Assembly: GCF_014635865.1 (NCBI RefSeq)
Contig: NZ_BMDQ01000001.1
Span: 1,612,001-1,676,000 of the forward strand
Direction: 5' to 3'
From: Winogradskyella haliclonae
GTDB lineage: Bacteria; Bacteroidota; Bacteroidia; Flavobacteriales; Flavobacteriaceae
DNA length: 64,000 bases
This document shows, one piece after another, positions 10,308 to 18,720 of this stretch. Within the stretch, counting starts at the first letter, position 1, and each line of letters begins with the position of its first letter. The position numbers and the translations under genes are program-made. The notes under the pieces are model-generated. The model saw only the letters and a program-made list of their open reading frames with translations. It was not told the origin of the DNA and did no database searches.

Positions 10308-11669
10308 TTATTCTTCATTTAATCTTTTGACCTCCAAGTTTTCAGATAGCCTTTTTTCTATAATAGGTTCTATAATAGTTTTTCGCTTTTCAATTTTTAA
10401 AAACGGGTGCTTTTCAAGCGTGTTTTTCATTTTATCAGCTAGATTAGGATGCTTATTTGTGCCTAAAAGTGTGATATCACCATTGTTAAAAGCCTCTTGT
10501 TCTTTTTGAGCACTTTCTTTTAACTTTCGTTGAATTGTGCCTTCTTTTAACTGATCTAAAAAGCCGCCATTTGCTTCAATATTTTTGAAAAGCTTTAATG
10601 CTTTTTCTCCCAGTTGAGTTGTTAACTGCTCGATGTAATAAGAACCGTCAGAAGGGTTGTTTACGGCATTAAAATAACTTTCACTTTTTAGAATCAATAA
10701 TTGATTTCTAGAGATACGCTCACCAAACTCAGTTGTTTCTTGAAACAATTGATTGTACGGTTGGTTATAAATTATGTTAGCACCACCCAAAACGGCACTC
10801 ATACACTCTGTAGTTGTACGTAGCATATTTACATTATAGTCGTAAATGGTTTTATTGCGTTTACTTGGTGTTACTGCTATTGTACAATCTTGATTTATAG
10901 CATAAGCACTTGCAAGTGAGCTCCATAATTGTCTCAATGCTCGTAGCTTTGCAATTTCAAAAAAGTAATTACTGCCGACAGATATATTAAAAGTAACTTT
11001 AAGAGACGCTTTAGATTCTTTACTAATCGGATTTTCTAAATGATTTAAATACTCATTTATGTGTGCTAAAGCATATGCTAATTGCTGAATATTTGTAGCG
11101 CCTGCATTTTGATAACAGCTAAGGTCTATATAAAGTTGATTGGTGTTTTTTACAGAAGATTCAAATATGGTATGGTCTTCTTTCAGATTTGTATACCAAT
11201 TTCCAGTTCTTACGAGATTACCAATAATATCATTATTAAGTGTGATGCTGTTTGACTTGTTAAGTTCTGAAATCTCTTCAATTAGCTCAATAGATAATTT
11301 TTTAGGATTAATATGAATTGGTGTATCTATACCAGATAGTAATTCTTGCAGTTTAACGTCCTCATTTTTTAAATTAAAAACAATATGCTCAGCACCTTTA
11401 CTTAAAGCTTCAATAGCAGCTGAATTAGCTTCAATAATATCTGTTACATCTATGCTTTGAGAAATTTTCCAGTTTGTAGCTTCTGTATTCGAGATGTTAG
11501 GGTATTTATCAAACTCATCAGAATGATAAAAAGGTTTAACATCTATACCTTCTGATGTTTTCCAAATTAAAGCATCATTGTAATCTGCTCCTTTAAGGTC
11601 TACTTGGATTTTCTGTTTCCATTCTTTAGAAGACACTGGATTAAAATCTTTGAATAACGATTTACTCAT
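10308..11669 (-). CDS. mutA: Methylmalonyl-CoA mutase small subunit, short form
   Basis: This is the non-catalytic partner of MutB. The 453-residue protein matches the TIM-barrel part of the mutase (SSKEWKQKIQVDLKGADYND near the N-terminus; YNVNMLRTTTECMSAVLGGA near residue 285; NPSDGSYYIEQLT near residue 340). It stops at about the end of the barrel and linker and has no C-terminal B12-like domain, whereas classic MutA proteins are over 600 residues. The shortened form is, to my knowledge, usual in flavobacteria, so this is probably lineage architecture, not a recent truncation. It overlaps the ftsB-like gene by 8 bases. Confidence 0.93.
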   Translation of the reverse strand: MSKSLFKDFNPVSSKEWKQKIQVDLKGADYNDALIWKTSEGIDVKPFYHSDEFDKYPNISNTEATNWKISQSIDVTDIIEANSAAIEALSKGAEHIVFNLKNEDVKLQELLSGIDTPIHINPKKLSIELIEEISELNKSNSITLNNDIIGNLVRTGNWYTNLKEDHTIFESSVKNTNQLYIDLSCYQNAGATNIQQLAYALAHINEYLNHLENPISKESKASLKVTFNISVGSNYFFEIAKLRALRQLWSSLASAYAINQDCTIAVTPSKRNKTIYDYNVNMLRTTTECMSAVLGGANIIYNQPYNQLFQETTEFGERISRNQLLILKSESYFNAVNNPSDGSYYIEQLTTQLGEKALKLFKNIEANGGFLDQLKEGTIQRKLKESAQKEQEAFNNGDITLLGTNKHPNLADKMKNTLEKHPFLKIEKRKTIIEPIIEKRLSENLEVKRLNEE

Positions 11670-11988
11670 TTTTCTTCTTTTTTGGAATACTGTCTTCGTA
11701 TTCTATAATGTAAATCTCTTCTTTTGGCTTTTTCATGTAATACGTTTCTCTTGCTACTTTTTCCACACCTTCTTCAGTGCTTAATTCTTTAATAGCTTTG
11801 TTGTCTTTACGCATTTCTTTATTGTAATACTGTTTTTCATTTTCAAGCGCATCCATATCCTTATTTAAATCTCTATGTAGTAGCCAAGAATGTGTGTCAA
11901 AAAATATCATCCATATCGCAAAGGCAATTAAGCCAACAACATAAAAGTTTTTTAATGGTTTTAGATATTTTTTGTTGAATTTTGCCAT
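11662..11988 (-). CDS. FtsB/DivIC-like septum formation initiator
   Basis: The 108-residue protein has one transmembrane segment (residues about 15-32, YVVGLIAFAIWMIFFDTHSW) and then a coiled coil (about 38-75, LNKDMDALENEKQYYNKEM). It closes with the family-typical ETYYMKKPKEEIYIIEYED. Proteins of this fold act in the divisome at midcell with FtsL/FtsQ equivalents. It is one base from udk upstream and overlaps mutA downstream by 8 bases. Assignment is by architecture and length; the individual name (FtsB or DivIC) is not certain. Confidence 0.88.
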   Translation of the reverse strand: MAKFNKKYLKPLKNFYVVGLIAFAIWMIFFDTHSWLLHRDLNKDMDALENEKQYYNKEMRKDNKAIKELSTEEGVEKVARETYYMKKPKEEIYIIEYEDSIPKKKKNE

Positions 11989-11989
11989 C

Positions 11990-12595
11990 TTATAAGCGCT
12001 CGCTAATTATTGTTTTTACAATATCAACCGCAACGGTATTGTATTTATTGTTAGGGATAATAATATCTGCATACTCTTTCATAGGCTCAATAAACTGTTC
12101 GTGCATTGGTTTTAATGTGTTTTGATACCTAGTCAATACTTCGTCTATATCTCTACCACGCTCACTGATATCTCTTTTTAGACGCCTGATTAAGCGCTCG
12201 TCACTATCTGCATGTACAAATATCTTTATATCAAATAAGTCCCTAATTTCAGGATTTGTTAAAATTAGAATGCCTTCTACAATAACAACTTTTCTTGGTT
12301 TTGTTAGAATAGTGTCACCGGTCCTGTTATGCTTAACAAAAGAGTATACAGGCTGTTCAATAGATTTATTATTTTTTAAATCATTAAGATGGCTAACTAA
12401 TAAATCAAAATCTATTGATCTTGGGTGATCAAAATTAATTTTAACACGCTCTTCATAACTTAAATGCGAGGTTTCTTTGTAATAAGAATCTTGAGATATA
12501 ACGACGACTTCTCCTTCAGGTAGTTCATCAATAATAGTATTCACTACAGTAGTTTTACCACATCCAGTACCTCCGGCAATTCCGATTATTAGCAT
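11990..12595 (-). CDS. udk: Uridine kinase
   Basis: Udk phosphorylates uridine and cytidine in pyrimidine salvage using ATP or GTP. The 201-residue cytosolic protein has the P-loop GGTGCGKTT at residues 8-16, the substrate segment ISQDSYYK, the FDHPRSIDFDLL motif, and RRLKRDISERGRD near residue 135, all standard for the family. It is the first gene of the minus-strand operon udk-ftsB-mutA-lipoprotein-mutB, and its length equals the usual one. Confidence 0.96.
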   Translation of the reverse strand: MLIIGIAGGTGCGKTTVVNTIIDELPEGEVVVISQDSYYKETSHLSYEERVKINFDHPRSIDFDLLVSHLNDLKNNKSIEQPVYSFVKHNRTGDTILTKPRKVVIVEGILILTNPEIRDLFDIKIFVHADSDERLIRRLKRDISERGRDIDEVLTRYQNTLKPMHEQFIEPMKEYADIIIPNNKYNTVAVDIVKTIISERL

Positions 12596-12641
12596 TTATT
12601 GGCTTAGTTTTCGTTTAAGGTACAAAGTTAGCTAAATAAGC

Positions 12642-13100
12642 TTATTTTTTGATGAGATTTGTAACTTCTTCTTCTGTAATCATTTTACCAAAATCATTTC
12701 CCCAACTATTATTAATATAATTCATGACATCAGCAATTTCATCATTGCCAAGCCCAAGTGGTGCCATATAACTGTTATAGGTTTCTCCGTTAACAACGAT
12801 TTCTCCTTTCATACCGTTTTTTAAACCCAGAATACTTTCTTCTTGATTATCTTTTAGATAATCCGAATTTGCTAATGGTGGGAACGCCTTTGGCACACCT
12901 TTGCCATTATCTAGATGACATGTAACACACATATCTTTGTATATGACCTTACCTGTTTTAATACTCTTCTCCAAAGGCGATAGCTCTTTTGAAGGTTTAA
13001 GTGAACTTTTTTTGCTATAGCTTACATCAGCTTTTTTATCATTACAACTTGTGAAAACAATGCCTAATATTAGAAAAGGCAATACTAATTTTGTGTTCAT
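12642..13100 (-). CDS. Monoheme cytochrome c lipoprotein
   Basis: This is a single-heme electron carrier anchored in the envelope. From the ATG at 13100 it is 152 residues with a lipoprotein signal (MNTKLVLPFLILGIVFTSC). The heme-binding motif CVTCH falls near residue 58, and a candidate axial methionine lies in YMAPLG. I chose the ATG at 13100 over an in-frame ATG at 13121 because it begins the lipoprotein signal and leaves four bases after the sugar dehydrogenase stop. The pairing suggests it accepts electrons from the PQQ-type enzyme upstream. Confidence 0.92.
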   Translation of the reverse strand: MNTKLVLPFLILGIVFTSCNDKKADVSYSKKSSLKPSKELSPLEKSIKTGKVIYKDMCVTCHLDNGKGVPKAFPPLANSDYLKDNQEESILGLKNGMKGEIVVNGETYNSYMAPLGLGNDEIADVMNYINNSWGNDFGKMITEEEVTNLIKK

Positions 13101-13104
13101 GTGG

Positions 13105-14289
13105 TTATGAATTAGGGACAATTTTTACGATACCTACATTTTCTAATGCTACATAAATAAAACCATCTGGGCCTTGCTTAACGTCTCTTACACGCCCCAT
13201 ACCTTCTAATAATTTTTCGCGCTTAGTAACTTCATTATTTTCGATAACCAATCGTTCTAAGTATTCAAATTTTAAAGAGCCTACAAGTAAGTTTCCATCC
13301 CAATCAGGATATTTATCAGATGTCACAAAATCCATTCCGCTAGGCGCAATTGATGGCACCCAATAAAATAAAGGTTGCTGCATGCCTTCTTTTACAGTAA
13401 TATCTGTAAATCTTGTCCCACTGTAGTTAACACCATAACTAATTACTGGCCATCCAAAGTTTTTTCCTTTTTGTACAACATTAATTTCATCGCCACCCTT
13501 TGGCCCATGCTCATGCACCCATATTTTTCCAGTTTTTGGATGCTTAGTCATACCTTGAGGGTTTCTATGACCATAGCTGAATATGGCGGTTTTAGCATTA
13601 GCCTCGTTGACAAAAGGATTGTCTTTTGGGATTGAGCCATCATCATTTAATCTATATACTTTTCCGCAATCACGAGTAATATCTTGAGGGTTTTCATCTC
13701 TATTTCCTCGATCACCAATGGAAAAGTATAAATAACCATCATTGTCAAACTCTATACGAGAACCAAAATGCTGGCCACGACGAGAATTTGGACTAGCCTT
13801 GTATAAACGCTCTACATTAGTTAATCTATTGCCTTCTAGTTTTGCTCTTAACAATGCTGTATTTCCACCATTACCACCGCCATCTTCGGAGGCATGTGTA
13901 ATATATAACCAACCATTGTTTGCATAGTCAGGATGCAATTCTATATCTAACAATCCACCTTGCCCACGAACATATATGTCTGGTAAACCTTCAATACTTG
14001 TTTTTTTGCCATCTTTAAAATGTATCAATTCACCAGCTTTTTCTGTAATCAACATTGACCCATCAGGTAAAAAAGCCATTCCCCAGGGAATACTTAAATC
14101 TGGAACTACAGTTTCGGCTTTGTAATTTATGTTTGTAGCAGCATCAGCTTTTACAGAAGATTCTGTACCAACTTCAATTTGTGTTTCTAGTTCTGTTACT
14201 GTAGCTGTTTCTGTTTTTTTATCTTGTTTTTGTCCGCAAGCTGTAAAGACAATACTTAAGGCAACAATTAATAACTTTATTTGTTTCAT
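13105..14289 (-). CDS. PQQ-dependent aldose-type sugar dehydrogenase, lipoprotein
   Basis: The 394-residue protein has a lipoprotein signal (MKQIKLLIVALSIVFTAC) and the six-bladed beta-propeller of soluble glucose/sorbosone dehydrogenases. Recognisable blocks are VPWGMAFLPDGS-like near residue 70, GQGGLLDIELHPDY, FGSRIEFDNDGYLYFSIGDR, YGHRNPQGM, HEHGPKGGDEIN and PDGFIYVALE. The family oxidises aldoses with PQQ and Ca2+ in the periplasm. The cytochrome c gene four bases downstream is a plausible electron acceptor. No PQQ synthesis genes lie in the window, so the cofactor may come from outside. Confidence 0.92.
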   Translation of the reverse strand: MKQIKLLIVALSIVFTACGQKQDKKTETATVTELETQIEVGTESSVKADAATNINYKAETVVPDLSIPWGMAFLPDGSMLITEKAGELIHFKDGKKTSIEGLPDIYVRGQGGLLDIELHPDYANNGWLYITHASEDGGGNGGNTALLRAKLEGNRLTNVERLYKASPNSRRGQHFGSRIEFDNDGYLYFSIGDRGNRDENPQDITRDCGKVYRLNDDGSIPKDNPFVNEANAKTAIFSYGHRNPQGMTKHPKTGKIWVHEHGPKGGDEINVVQKGKNFGWPVISYGVNYSGTRFTDITVKEGMQQPLFYWVPSIAPSGMDFVTSDKYPDWDGNLLVGSLKFEYLERLVIENNEVTKREKLLEGMGRVRDVKQGPDGFIYVALENVGIVKIVPNS

Positions 14290-14329
14290 GATAATGAGGT
14301 TTTTACGATTTAAAGTTAGACATATTTGT

Positions 14330-16609
14330 TTAAAACATATAGTTAATATTTAATCCGGCATAATAATTTACAGGATTTCCAGGGTAAAAGTAGCGTGGTT
14401 GACTACCTCCAAAACTACGTGCGTTTATAAGAATTTGTGAGGCATAATCTTCATCAAAAATATTGTCTAAACCATAAAATATATTTAGAGTAAGTTTTTC
14501 TGAAATGCTTTTTTGAAAACCAACTTTGATATTGGTAAGATTATAGCTATTGCTATATAAACTGTTGCTATCCGTTATAGGTTGACGACCAACATGTTGA
14601 AAATTAATATTACCATAAATACCAATCTTAGAATTAAAATCTATACCAGCGTTTAAGATATCAGACGGGACACCAGTTAAATCATTACCGGAGAAATCAG
14701 TTTCTTCATCTATAAAATCTTCAAACTTGTAATTGTTAAGACTATAGTTAAAGAATGCATTCAGTTTAAAGTTTTCATTGTCTATGAGCTTAGAATTTAA
14801 CCCTAACTCTAAGCCATCATGAAGTGTTTGGCCAGCATTAACACCAATAAATTGGTCATCAGCGGTGCGTCTTGCTACTAATAAATTTCTAACGTCTAAT
14901 CGATATACAGCAAGATTAAATTGCAGTTTGTTATTTAAAAGAGTTCCGCGAGTACCAATTTCGTAATTCCAGCCAGTTTCAGGCTCAAGTTCAGTGTTTA
15001 TTTGTCCATCTGGCAACAAGGTTTCTTCCAACGAAATAGGAGAGAAGCCTTGACTTATACTCGAATATAGACTGATAGTTTTGGTTGCTAAATATGATAA
15101 TCCAATTTTAGGTGAGAAAATACCGTCGAATTTAAATGTTCCTGATTGGTTGGGGTTGGTATTAGATGCAGGAAAACGATCGTCTAAATCATAAGAAGTT
15201 TGGTTATAATTAAGCCCAGCAACTAATGCAGTTTTATCTGATAACTCGTAATTTATTTCAAAAAATAAATTATAGTAGTTTCTGTCTTCTTTAAAATTAG
15301 ACAGTTCATTACCCTGGACACTTCCTGTACCTTCAGGGAAATCTTGATATAGGTTTTGAAAGGTTTTAGAAGTGTAATTGTCTTTAAAATATTCGCCACC
15401 TATGGTATAGTTAAGAGGTTTTTTAAAAAGTTGAACATTGCCTAACAAACGACTTCTTGCACCATATGCGAATGTGTTTTCATCTAAAATATTGAAAGGC
15501 CTAGGTTCATAATTAGTTCTAAAGGATGTAAAAACACTAGTTATCTGTTTTATGTTTTTAGTATAGGAATGATTCCATGTCACACCAAAGATACCGCGTT
15601 GAGAATCTTCAAAGCCTTGTGCTTGACGCCATGTAAAAGCTGCGGCACTTGGGTTATTTATAAAAGTGTCTTCATTTATTGAGCTTGGAATAAAAGCTTT
15701 TAAATCGACATAGCTTCCAAGAAAAGTCAATGCATTCTTTTCATTTATAAAATGATTAGAGGTCAATGTAAAAGTTTGTCTATCGTAATTATTGTTGTCT
15801 CTGAACCCATCAGAGGTAGTATTGCTATATACGCCTCTAAAACTATGTTTTGTGGTTCCGTGGTTAAAATTAATGGTGGCTTTAAGAAGGCCAAAAGAAC
15901 CAAAAGAAAATTCTGAATTGGCAGAAGTCTCATTTAAATTTGCGTTTGTTGGTGTAAGTTGAATTGTGCCTCCTAAGCCAGCACCGTAAATACTAGATGT
16001 TGCGCCTTTAGTAATATTTATTTGCGAAATTGTGTTAAGTTCAAAATCTTCGATATTAGTTTCGCCACTACCATTAGTTAAAGGAATATCTTTAAAGTAC
16101 GCTCTTATTTTTGAAGTTCCGAAAAGATTGCGAGAACCAATGCCTCTTATAGTTAGTCTATTGGTGTTTAAAGCACCACTTTGCATAAAAAGACCAGGCG
16201 TTCGGTTGAGAACTTGTGCGATGTTTATGTTATTCCCTAATTCAATATCTTTTTTTGTTACTATCTCGGTAGTTGTAACTGCTTTTTTTAGTGCTTTAGG
16301 GATGTGGTTGGCATCAATAATAACTTCATTTAATTCTGAAGGCTTTATAGTCATTTGAATGATTAAGTAATCATCTGACTCAATGCGCTTAACTAGTTTT
16401 AAATAGCCTAGGTGTTCAAAAGTATAAGACCCTTTTCTTTCTATTTGGAAGAGTCCGTCCGAATTTGAATAGCTTTTTGAATTATCAGAAGACATAATAC
16501 TGACATTTGGTATAGCAACTCCTGTTTGACTATCAATTATCTTTCCTTTTATTTGAGACAGTAGAGTTAAACTATAAAAACAGAAAACTATGACTAGAAT
16601 ATGCTTTAT
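14330..16609 (-). CDS. TonB-dependent outer-membrane receptor without a canonical start codon
   Basis: The protein has a carboxypeptidase-like N-domain, a plug (RTPGLFMQSGALNTNRLTIR, INITKGATSSIYGAGLGGTI) and a 22-strand-type barrel ending NYYAGLNINYMF. The first ATG in frame (16495) would cut off the signal peptide. The frame upstream continues open to 16645 and encodes a clear one (KHILVIVFCFYSLTLLSQ, then IKGKIIDSQTGVAIPNVSI), but it contains no ATG, GTG or TTG. I place the start at an ATA at 16609, where ATG would be expected; an ATC at 16633 is an alternative. It could be a rare start, a start-loss mutation or a sequence error. The substrate is unknown. Confidence 0.85.
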   Translation of the reverse strand: MKHILVIVFCFYSLTLLSQIKGKIIDSQTGVAIPNVSIMSSDNSKSYSNSDGLFQIERKGSYTFEHLGYLKLVKRIESDDYLIIQMTIKPSELNEVIIDANHIPKALKKAVTTTEIVTKKDIELGNNINIAQVLNRTPGLFMQSGALNTNRLTIRGIGSRNLFGTSKIRAYFKDIPLTNGSGETNIEDFELNTISQINITKGATSSIYGAGLGGTIQLTPTNANLNETSANSEFSFGSFGLLKATINFNHGTTKHSFRGVYSNTTSDGFRDNNNYDRQTFTLTSNHFINEKNALTFLGSYVDLKAFIPSSINEDTFINNPSAAAFTWRQAQGFEDSQRGIFGVTWNHSYTKNIKQITSVFTSFRTNYEPRPFNILDENTFAYGARSRLLGNVQLFKKPLNYTIGGEYFKDNYTSKTFQNLYQDFPEGTGSVQGNELSNFKEDRNYYNLFFEINYELSDKTALVAGLNYNQTSYDLDDRFPASNTNPNQSGTFKFDGIFSPKIGLSYLATKTISLYSSISQGFSPISLEETLLPDGQINTELEPETGWNYEIGTRGTLLNNKLQFNLAVYRLDVRNLLVARRTADDQFIGVNAGQTLHDGLELGLNSKLIDNENFKLNAFFNYSLNNYKFEDFIDEETDFSGNDLTGVPSDILNAGIDFNSKIGIYGNINFQHVGRQPITDSNSLYSNSYNLTNIKVGFQKSISEKLTLNIFYGLDNIFDEDYASQILINARSFGGSQPRYFYPGNPVNYYAGLNINYMF

Positions 16610-16724
16610 TACGAAGTTTGGTTTATGCTTGATGGTAGTTAGGTTTTAATTGTTACAAAATAACAGATATAAATTACGATGTTTTCTAAATTATTTGTTA
16701 AGGTTAAATAGTTTTGAAAACTTA

Positions 16725-16755
16725 TTTGGTAAACCTCGTATTTTATCTATATTTG
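16725..16755 (+). promoter_or_regulatory. Promoter of tRNA-Pro
   Basis: TTTG at 16725-16728 and TATATTTG at 16748-16755 are separated by 19 bases, which is the Bacteroidota sigma factor consensus (TTTG then TAnnTTTG). Transcription would start near 16761, about 17 bases before the mature tRNA. Confidence 0.75.
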
Positions 16756-16777
16756 CACTCCTAAAATGATAACTATT

Positions 16778-16852
16778 CGGGGTGTAGCGTAGCCCGGTTA
16801 TCGCGCCGCGTTTGGGACGCGGAGGTCGCAGGTTCGAATCCTGCCACCCCGA
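16778..16852 (+). tRNA. tRNA-Pro (anticodon TGG)
   Basis: The cloverleaf is complete: the acceptor arm pairs CGGGGTG (16778-16784) with CACCCCG (16845-16851), and the anticodon stem CCGCG/CGCGG encloses the loop TTTGGGA with anticodon TGG at 16813-16815. The T arm GCAGG-TTCGAAT-CCTGC is perfect, and A at 16852 is the discriminator. The 3' CCA is not encoded. It reads the proline codons CCN, mainly CCA and CCG. Confidence 0.97.
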
Positions 16853-16867
16853 CAAATTAAAACAGAG

Positions 16868-16905
16868 AATCCTCGTAGGAAATTTATTTTCTTAAGAGGA
16901 TTTTT
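16868..16905 (+). terminator. Probable terminator of tRNA-Pro
   Basis: AATCCTC (16868-16874) pairs with GAGGATT (16896-16902) and runs into a T tract. The loop is long (21 bases, AT-rich), so confidence is moderate. Confidence 0.55.
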
Positions 16906-16915
16906 AGTTTTTACT

Positions 16916-16938
16916 AAATTAAAGCAAAGCTTTAATTT
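16916..16938. repeat. Small AT-rich inverted repeat
   Basis: AAATTAAAGC (16916-16925) and its perfect complement (16929-16938) flank a three-base loop. It lies between tRNA-Pro and the displaced copy of the tRNA 3' end. Its role is unknown; there is no T tract directly after it. Confidence 0.6.
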
Positions 16939-16967
16939 GCAACAACCCTAAAGGGATGAACGCAGTT

Positions 16968-16987
16968 AATCCTGCCACCCCGACAAA
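16968..16987 (+). repeat. Displaced 20-base copy of the tRNA-Pro 3' end
   Basis: These 20 bases are identical to 16837-16856, the T-stem 3' side, acceptor 3' strand, discriminator and first flanking bases of tRNA-Pro. The copies are 131 bases apart. Duplicated tRNA 3' ends are the usual scar of site-specific integration or tRNA duplication and loss. No integrase is nearby, so this may be a decayed remnant. Confidence 0.85.
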
Positions 16988-17016
16988 AAAGCTCAGTTTT
17001 TACTGAGCTTTTTTTA
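16985..17016. terminator. Strong hairpin with T tract, between converging units
   Basis: AAAGCTCAGT and ACTGAGCTTT flank a four-base loop and are followed by T7 on the plus strand and by a T tract on the minus strand. It can end transcripts of both the plus-strand tRNA region and the minus-strand lipoprotein gene that stops at 17046. Confidence 0.85.
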
Positions 17017-17045
17017 TTTCTTTCAATTTTATAGAAGCTCAGGTG

Positions 17046-17525
17046 TTATTCTCTAATACGCTTATAGTTTTCTGAATAAACCATATTGCCTTCTTCATCC
17101 ATTTGTATTTGACTAAATGTATTTTGTGTAAGCACTAATCTATAGTTAAACTCTTGTTGTTCTGCTATAACTTTATTCATTACACTAGAACCATATTCCA
17201 TTTGTTCTGTAAGCGTAGAATCTGTTGCAGTGTAACTTCCGTAACCAAACCATTCGATAGAATCTGTTGGCACAAGTTTGCTCCACATGACCTTGTTTTT
17301 ATTAAACATTTTTACTTGTCTGTAGCCCATATTTGTTTTAAAAGAGTCCATCAATACATTGTCTTTGTAATTATAAAAGCCAACCATTTCCCAATTGCCT
17401 TCAATTGAGAGTTGCTCAATGGTATTGGATTCAGAGACTTCTTTAGATTTTGGTATTGTAGATTTGTTGTTGGTACATGATATTAAAAAAAATAGAACGA
17501 GTAAGCTGTAAATCGTTGTTTTCAT
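17046..17525 (-). CDS. Lipoprotein with a lipocalin-like domain, function unknown
   Basis: From the ATG at 17525 the protein has 159 residues with a lipoprotein signal (MKTTIYSLLVLFFLISC, lipidation Cys at 17). The mature part contains IEGNWEMVGFYNYKDN, KMFNKNKVMWSK and YRLVLTQNTFSQIQMDEEGN, a pattern of short beta strands seen in small lipocalin-like or DUF4488-type proteins. An ATG nine codons upstream lacks a sensible signal, so I reject it. The assignment is to fold type only. It is transcribed alone. Confidence 0.75.
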   Translation of the reverse strand: MKTTIYSLLVLFFLISCTNNKSTIPKSKEVSESNTIEQLSIEGNWEMVGFYNYKDNVLMDSFKTNMGYRQVKMFNKNKVMWSKLVPTDSIEWFGYGSYTATDSTLTEQMEYGSSVMNKVIAEQQEFNYRLVLTQNTFSQIQMDEEGNMVYSENYKRIRE

Positions 17526-17657
17526 GGCGAGTAGGTTTGAGTGGTTTAACACTCAATAAGTTACAAAAAATAATGATAGGTTTTGGAGTCATAAAATTTA
17601 TGAATAAAACCATTGTTTCTGTTGATAACTTCTATGTAAGGTTTTGCCTAAAAAAAC

Positions 17658-17665
17658 TACTTTTG
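17658..17665 (+). promoter_or_regulatory. -7 element for trxB
   Basis: TACTTTTG fits TAnnTTTG and lies 10 bases before the first ATG of trxB, which would give a very short leader. No TTTG is seen at the standard distance upstream. Confidence 0.5.
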
Positions 17666-17675
17666 TTTTGATTAA

Positions 17676-18671
17676 ATGAATACAATTATGTCAGATACTA
17701 TAGAAAGAGTTAAATGCCTAATTATTGGCTCTGGACCTGCAGGTTATACTGCAGCGATTTATGCAGCAAGAGCAAATATGGCTCCAGTTTTATATCAAGG
17801 TGAGCAGCCTGGTGGCCAGTTAACCACAACTAATGATGTCGAAAATTTCCCTGGATATCCAGATGGAATTACGGGTCCGGAAATGATGATACAGTTACAG
17901 AAGCAAGCGGAGCGTTTTGGAACAGATGTGCGTCATGGTTGGATTACTAAAGTTGACTTTTCTGGAGATATTCATAAAGTATGGATTAATGGTGAAAAGG
18001 AAATGCATGCGGATACCATTATAATTTCTACAGGTGCTTCAGCCAAATATCTTGGATTGCCTTCAGAACAAAAGTATTTAGAATTAGGTGGAGGTGTTTC
18101 GGCATGTGCTGTTTGTGATGGCTTCTTTTATAGAAACCAAGAAACAGTTATTGTTGGTGCAGGAGATTCTGCTTGTGAAGAAGCACATTACCTATCTAAG
18201 TTGTGTAAAAAAGTAACAATGTTAGTTCGTAGAGATGAGTTTAGAGCTTCAAAGATTATGGCTGCTCGTGTTCAGAATACCGAAAATATAGAGATACTTT
18301 TTAATACTGAAACAGAAGAAGTTTTAGGAGATGGGCAAGTTGTTACTGGAGTGAGAGTAAAAAATAATATATCTGGAGATGTACATGATATTCCAGCTAC
18401 AGGATTCTTTGTAGCAATTGGTCACAAACCTAATACAGACATCTTTAAAGATTATTTAGATTTAGACGAAACGGGTTACATTATTAATGCCGTTCCTGGA
18501 ACTAGTAAAACCAATGTTGAAGGTGTTTTTGTTAGTGGAGATGCTGCTGATCATGTTTACAGACAAGCAATTACTGCAGCAGGAACAGGTTGCATGGCTG
18601 CACTTGATGCAGAGCGCTATTTAGCAGCTAAAGATTCTTCTTTTGAAGTTGCTACTTCGACCTATAACTAA
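17676..18671 (+). CDS. trxB: Thioredoxin-disulfide reductase
   Basis: TrxB passes electrons from NADPH through FAD to thioredoxin in the cytosol. The 331-residue protein has the FAD motif GSGPAGYTAAIYAARA near residue 20, the redox pair in CAVCDGFF near residue 145, the NADPH motif VGAGDSACEEA, and the C-terminal FAD contact VFVSGDAADHVYRQAITAAGTG. A second ATG at 17688 (MSDTIERVK) is an equally plausible start. A terminator follows 18 bases after the stop. Confidence 0.97.
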   Translation: MNTIMSDTIERVKCLIIGSGPAGYTAAIYAARANMAPVLYQGEQPGGQLTTTNDVENFPGYPDGITGPEMMIQLQKQAERFGTDVRHGWITKVDFSGDIHKVWINGEKEMHADTIIISTGASAKYLGLPSEQKYLELGGGVSACAVCDGFFYRNQETVIVGAGDSACEEAHYLSKLCKKVTMLVRRDEFRASKIMAARVQNTENIEILFNTETEEVLGDGQVVTGVRVKNNISGDVHDIPATGFFVAIGHKPNTDIFKDYLDLDETGYIINAVPGTSKTNVEGVFVSGDAADHVYRQAITAAGTGCMAALDAERYLAAKDSSFEVATSTYN

Positions 18672-18687
18672 GATATTATTACAACTA

Positions 18688-18720
18688 TAAAAAAAGCCGA
18701 AGATTATCTTCGGCTTTTTT
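18688..18720. terminator. Bidirectional terminator between trxB and the GIN-domain gene
   Basis: AAGCCGAAGA and its complement flank a three-base loop. A runs precede and T runs follow the hairpin, so it works for the plus-strand trxB transcript and for the minus-strand gene that ends at 18720. Confidence 0.9.

Noticed and set aside
16032-16358. A 108-codon plus-strand frame within the TonB receptor
   Set aside because: It is antisense to the plug domain, which has clear family motifs.
16968-17000. A second tRNA gene after tRNA-Pro
   Set aside because: Only the 3' end is present. There is no D arm, anticodon arm or acceptor 5' strand.
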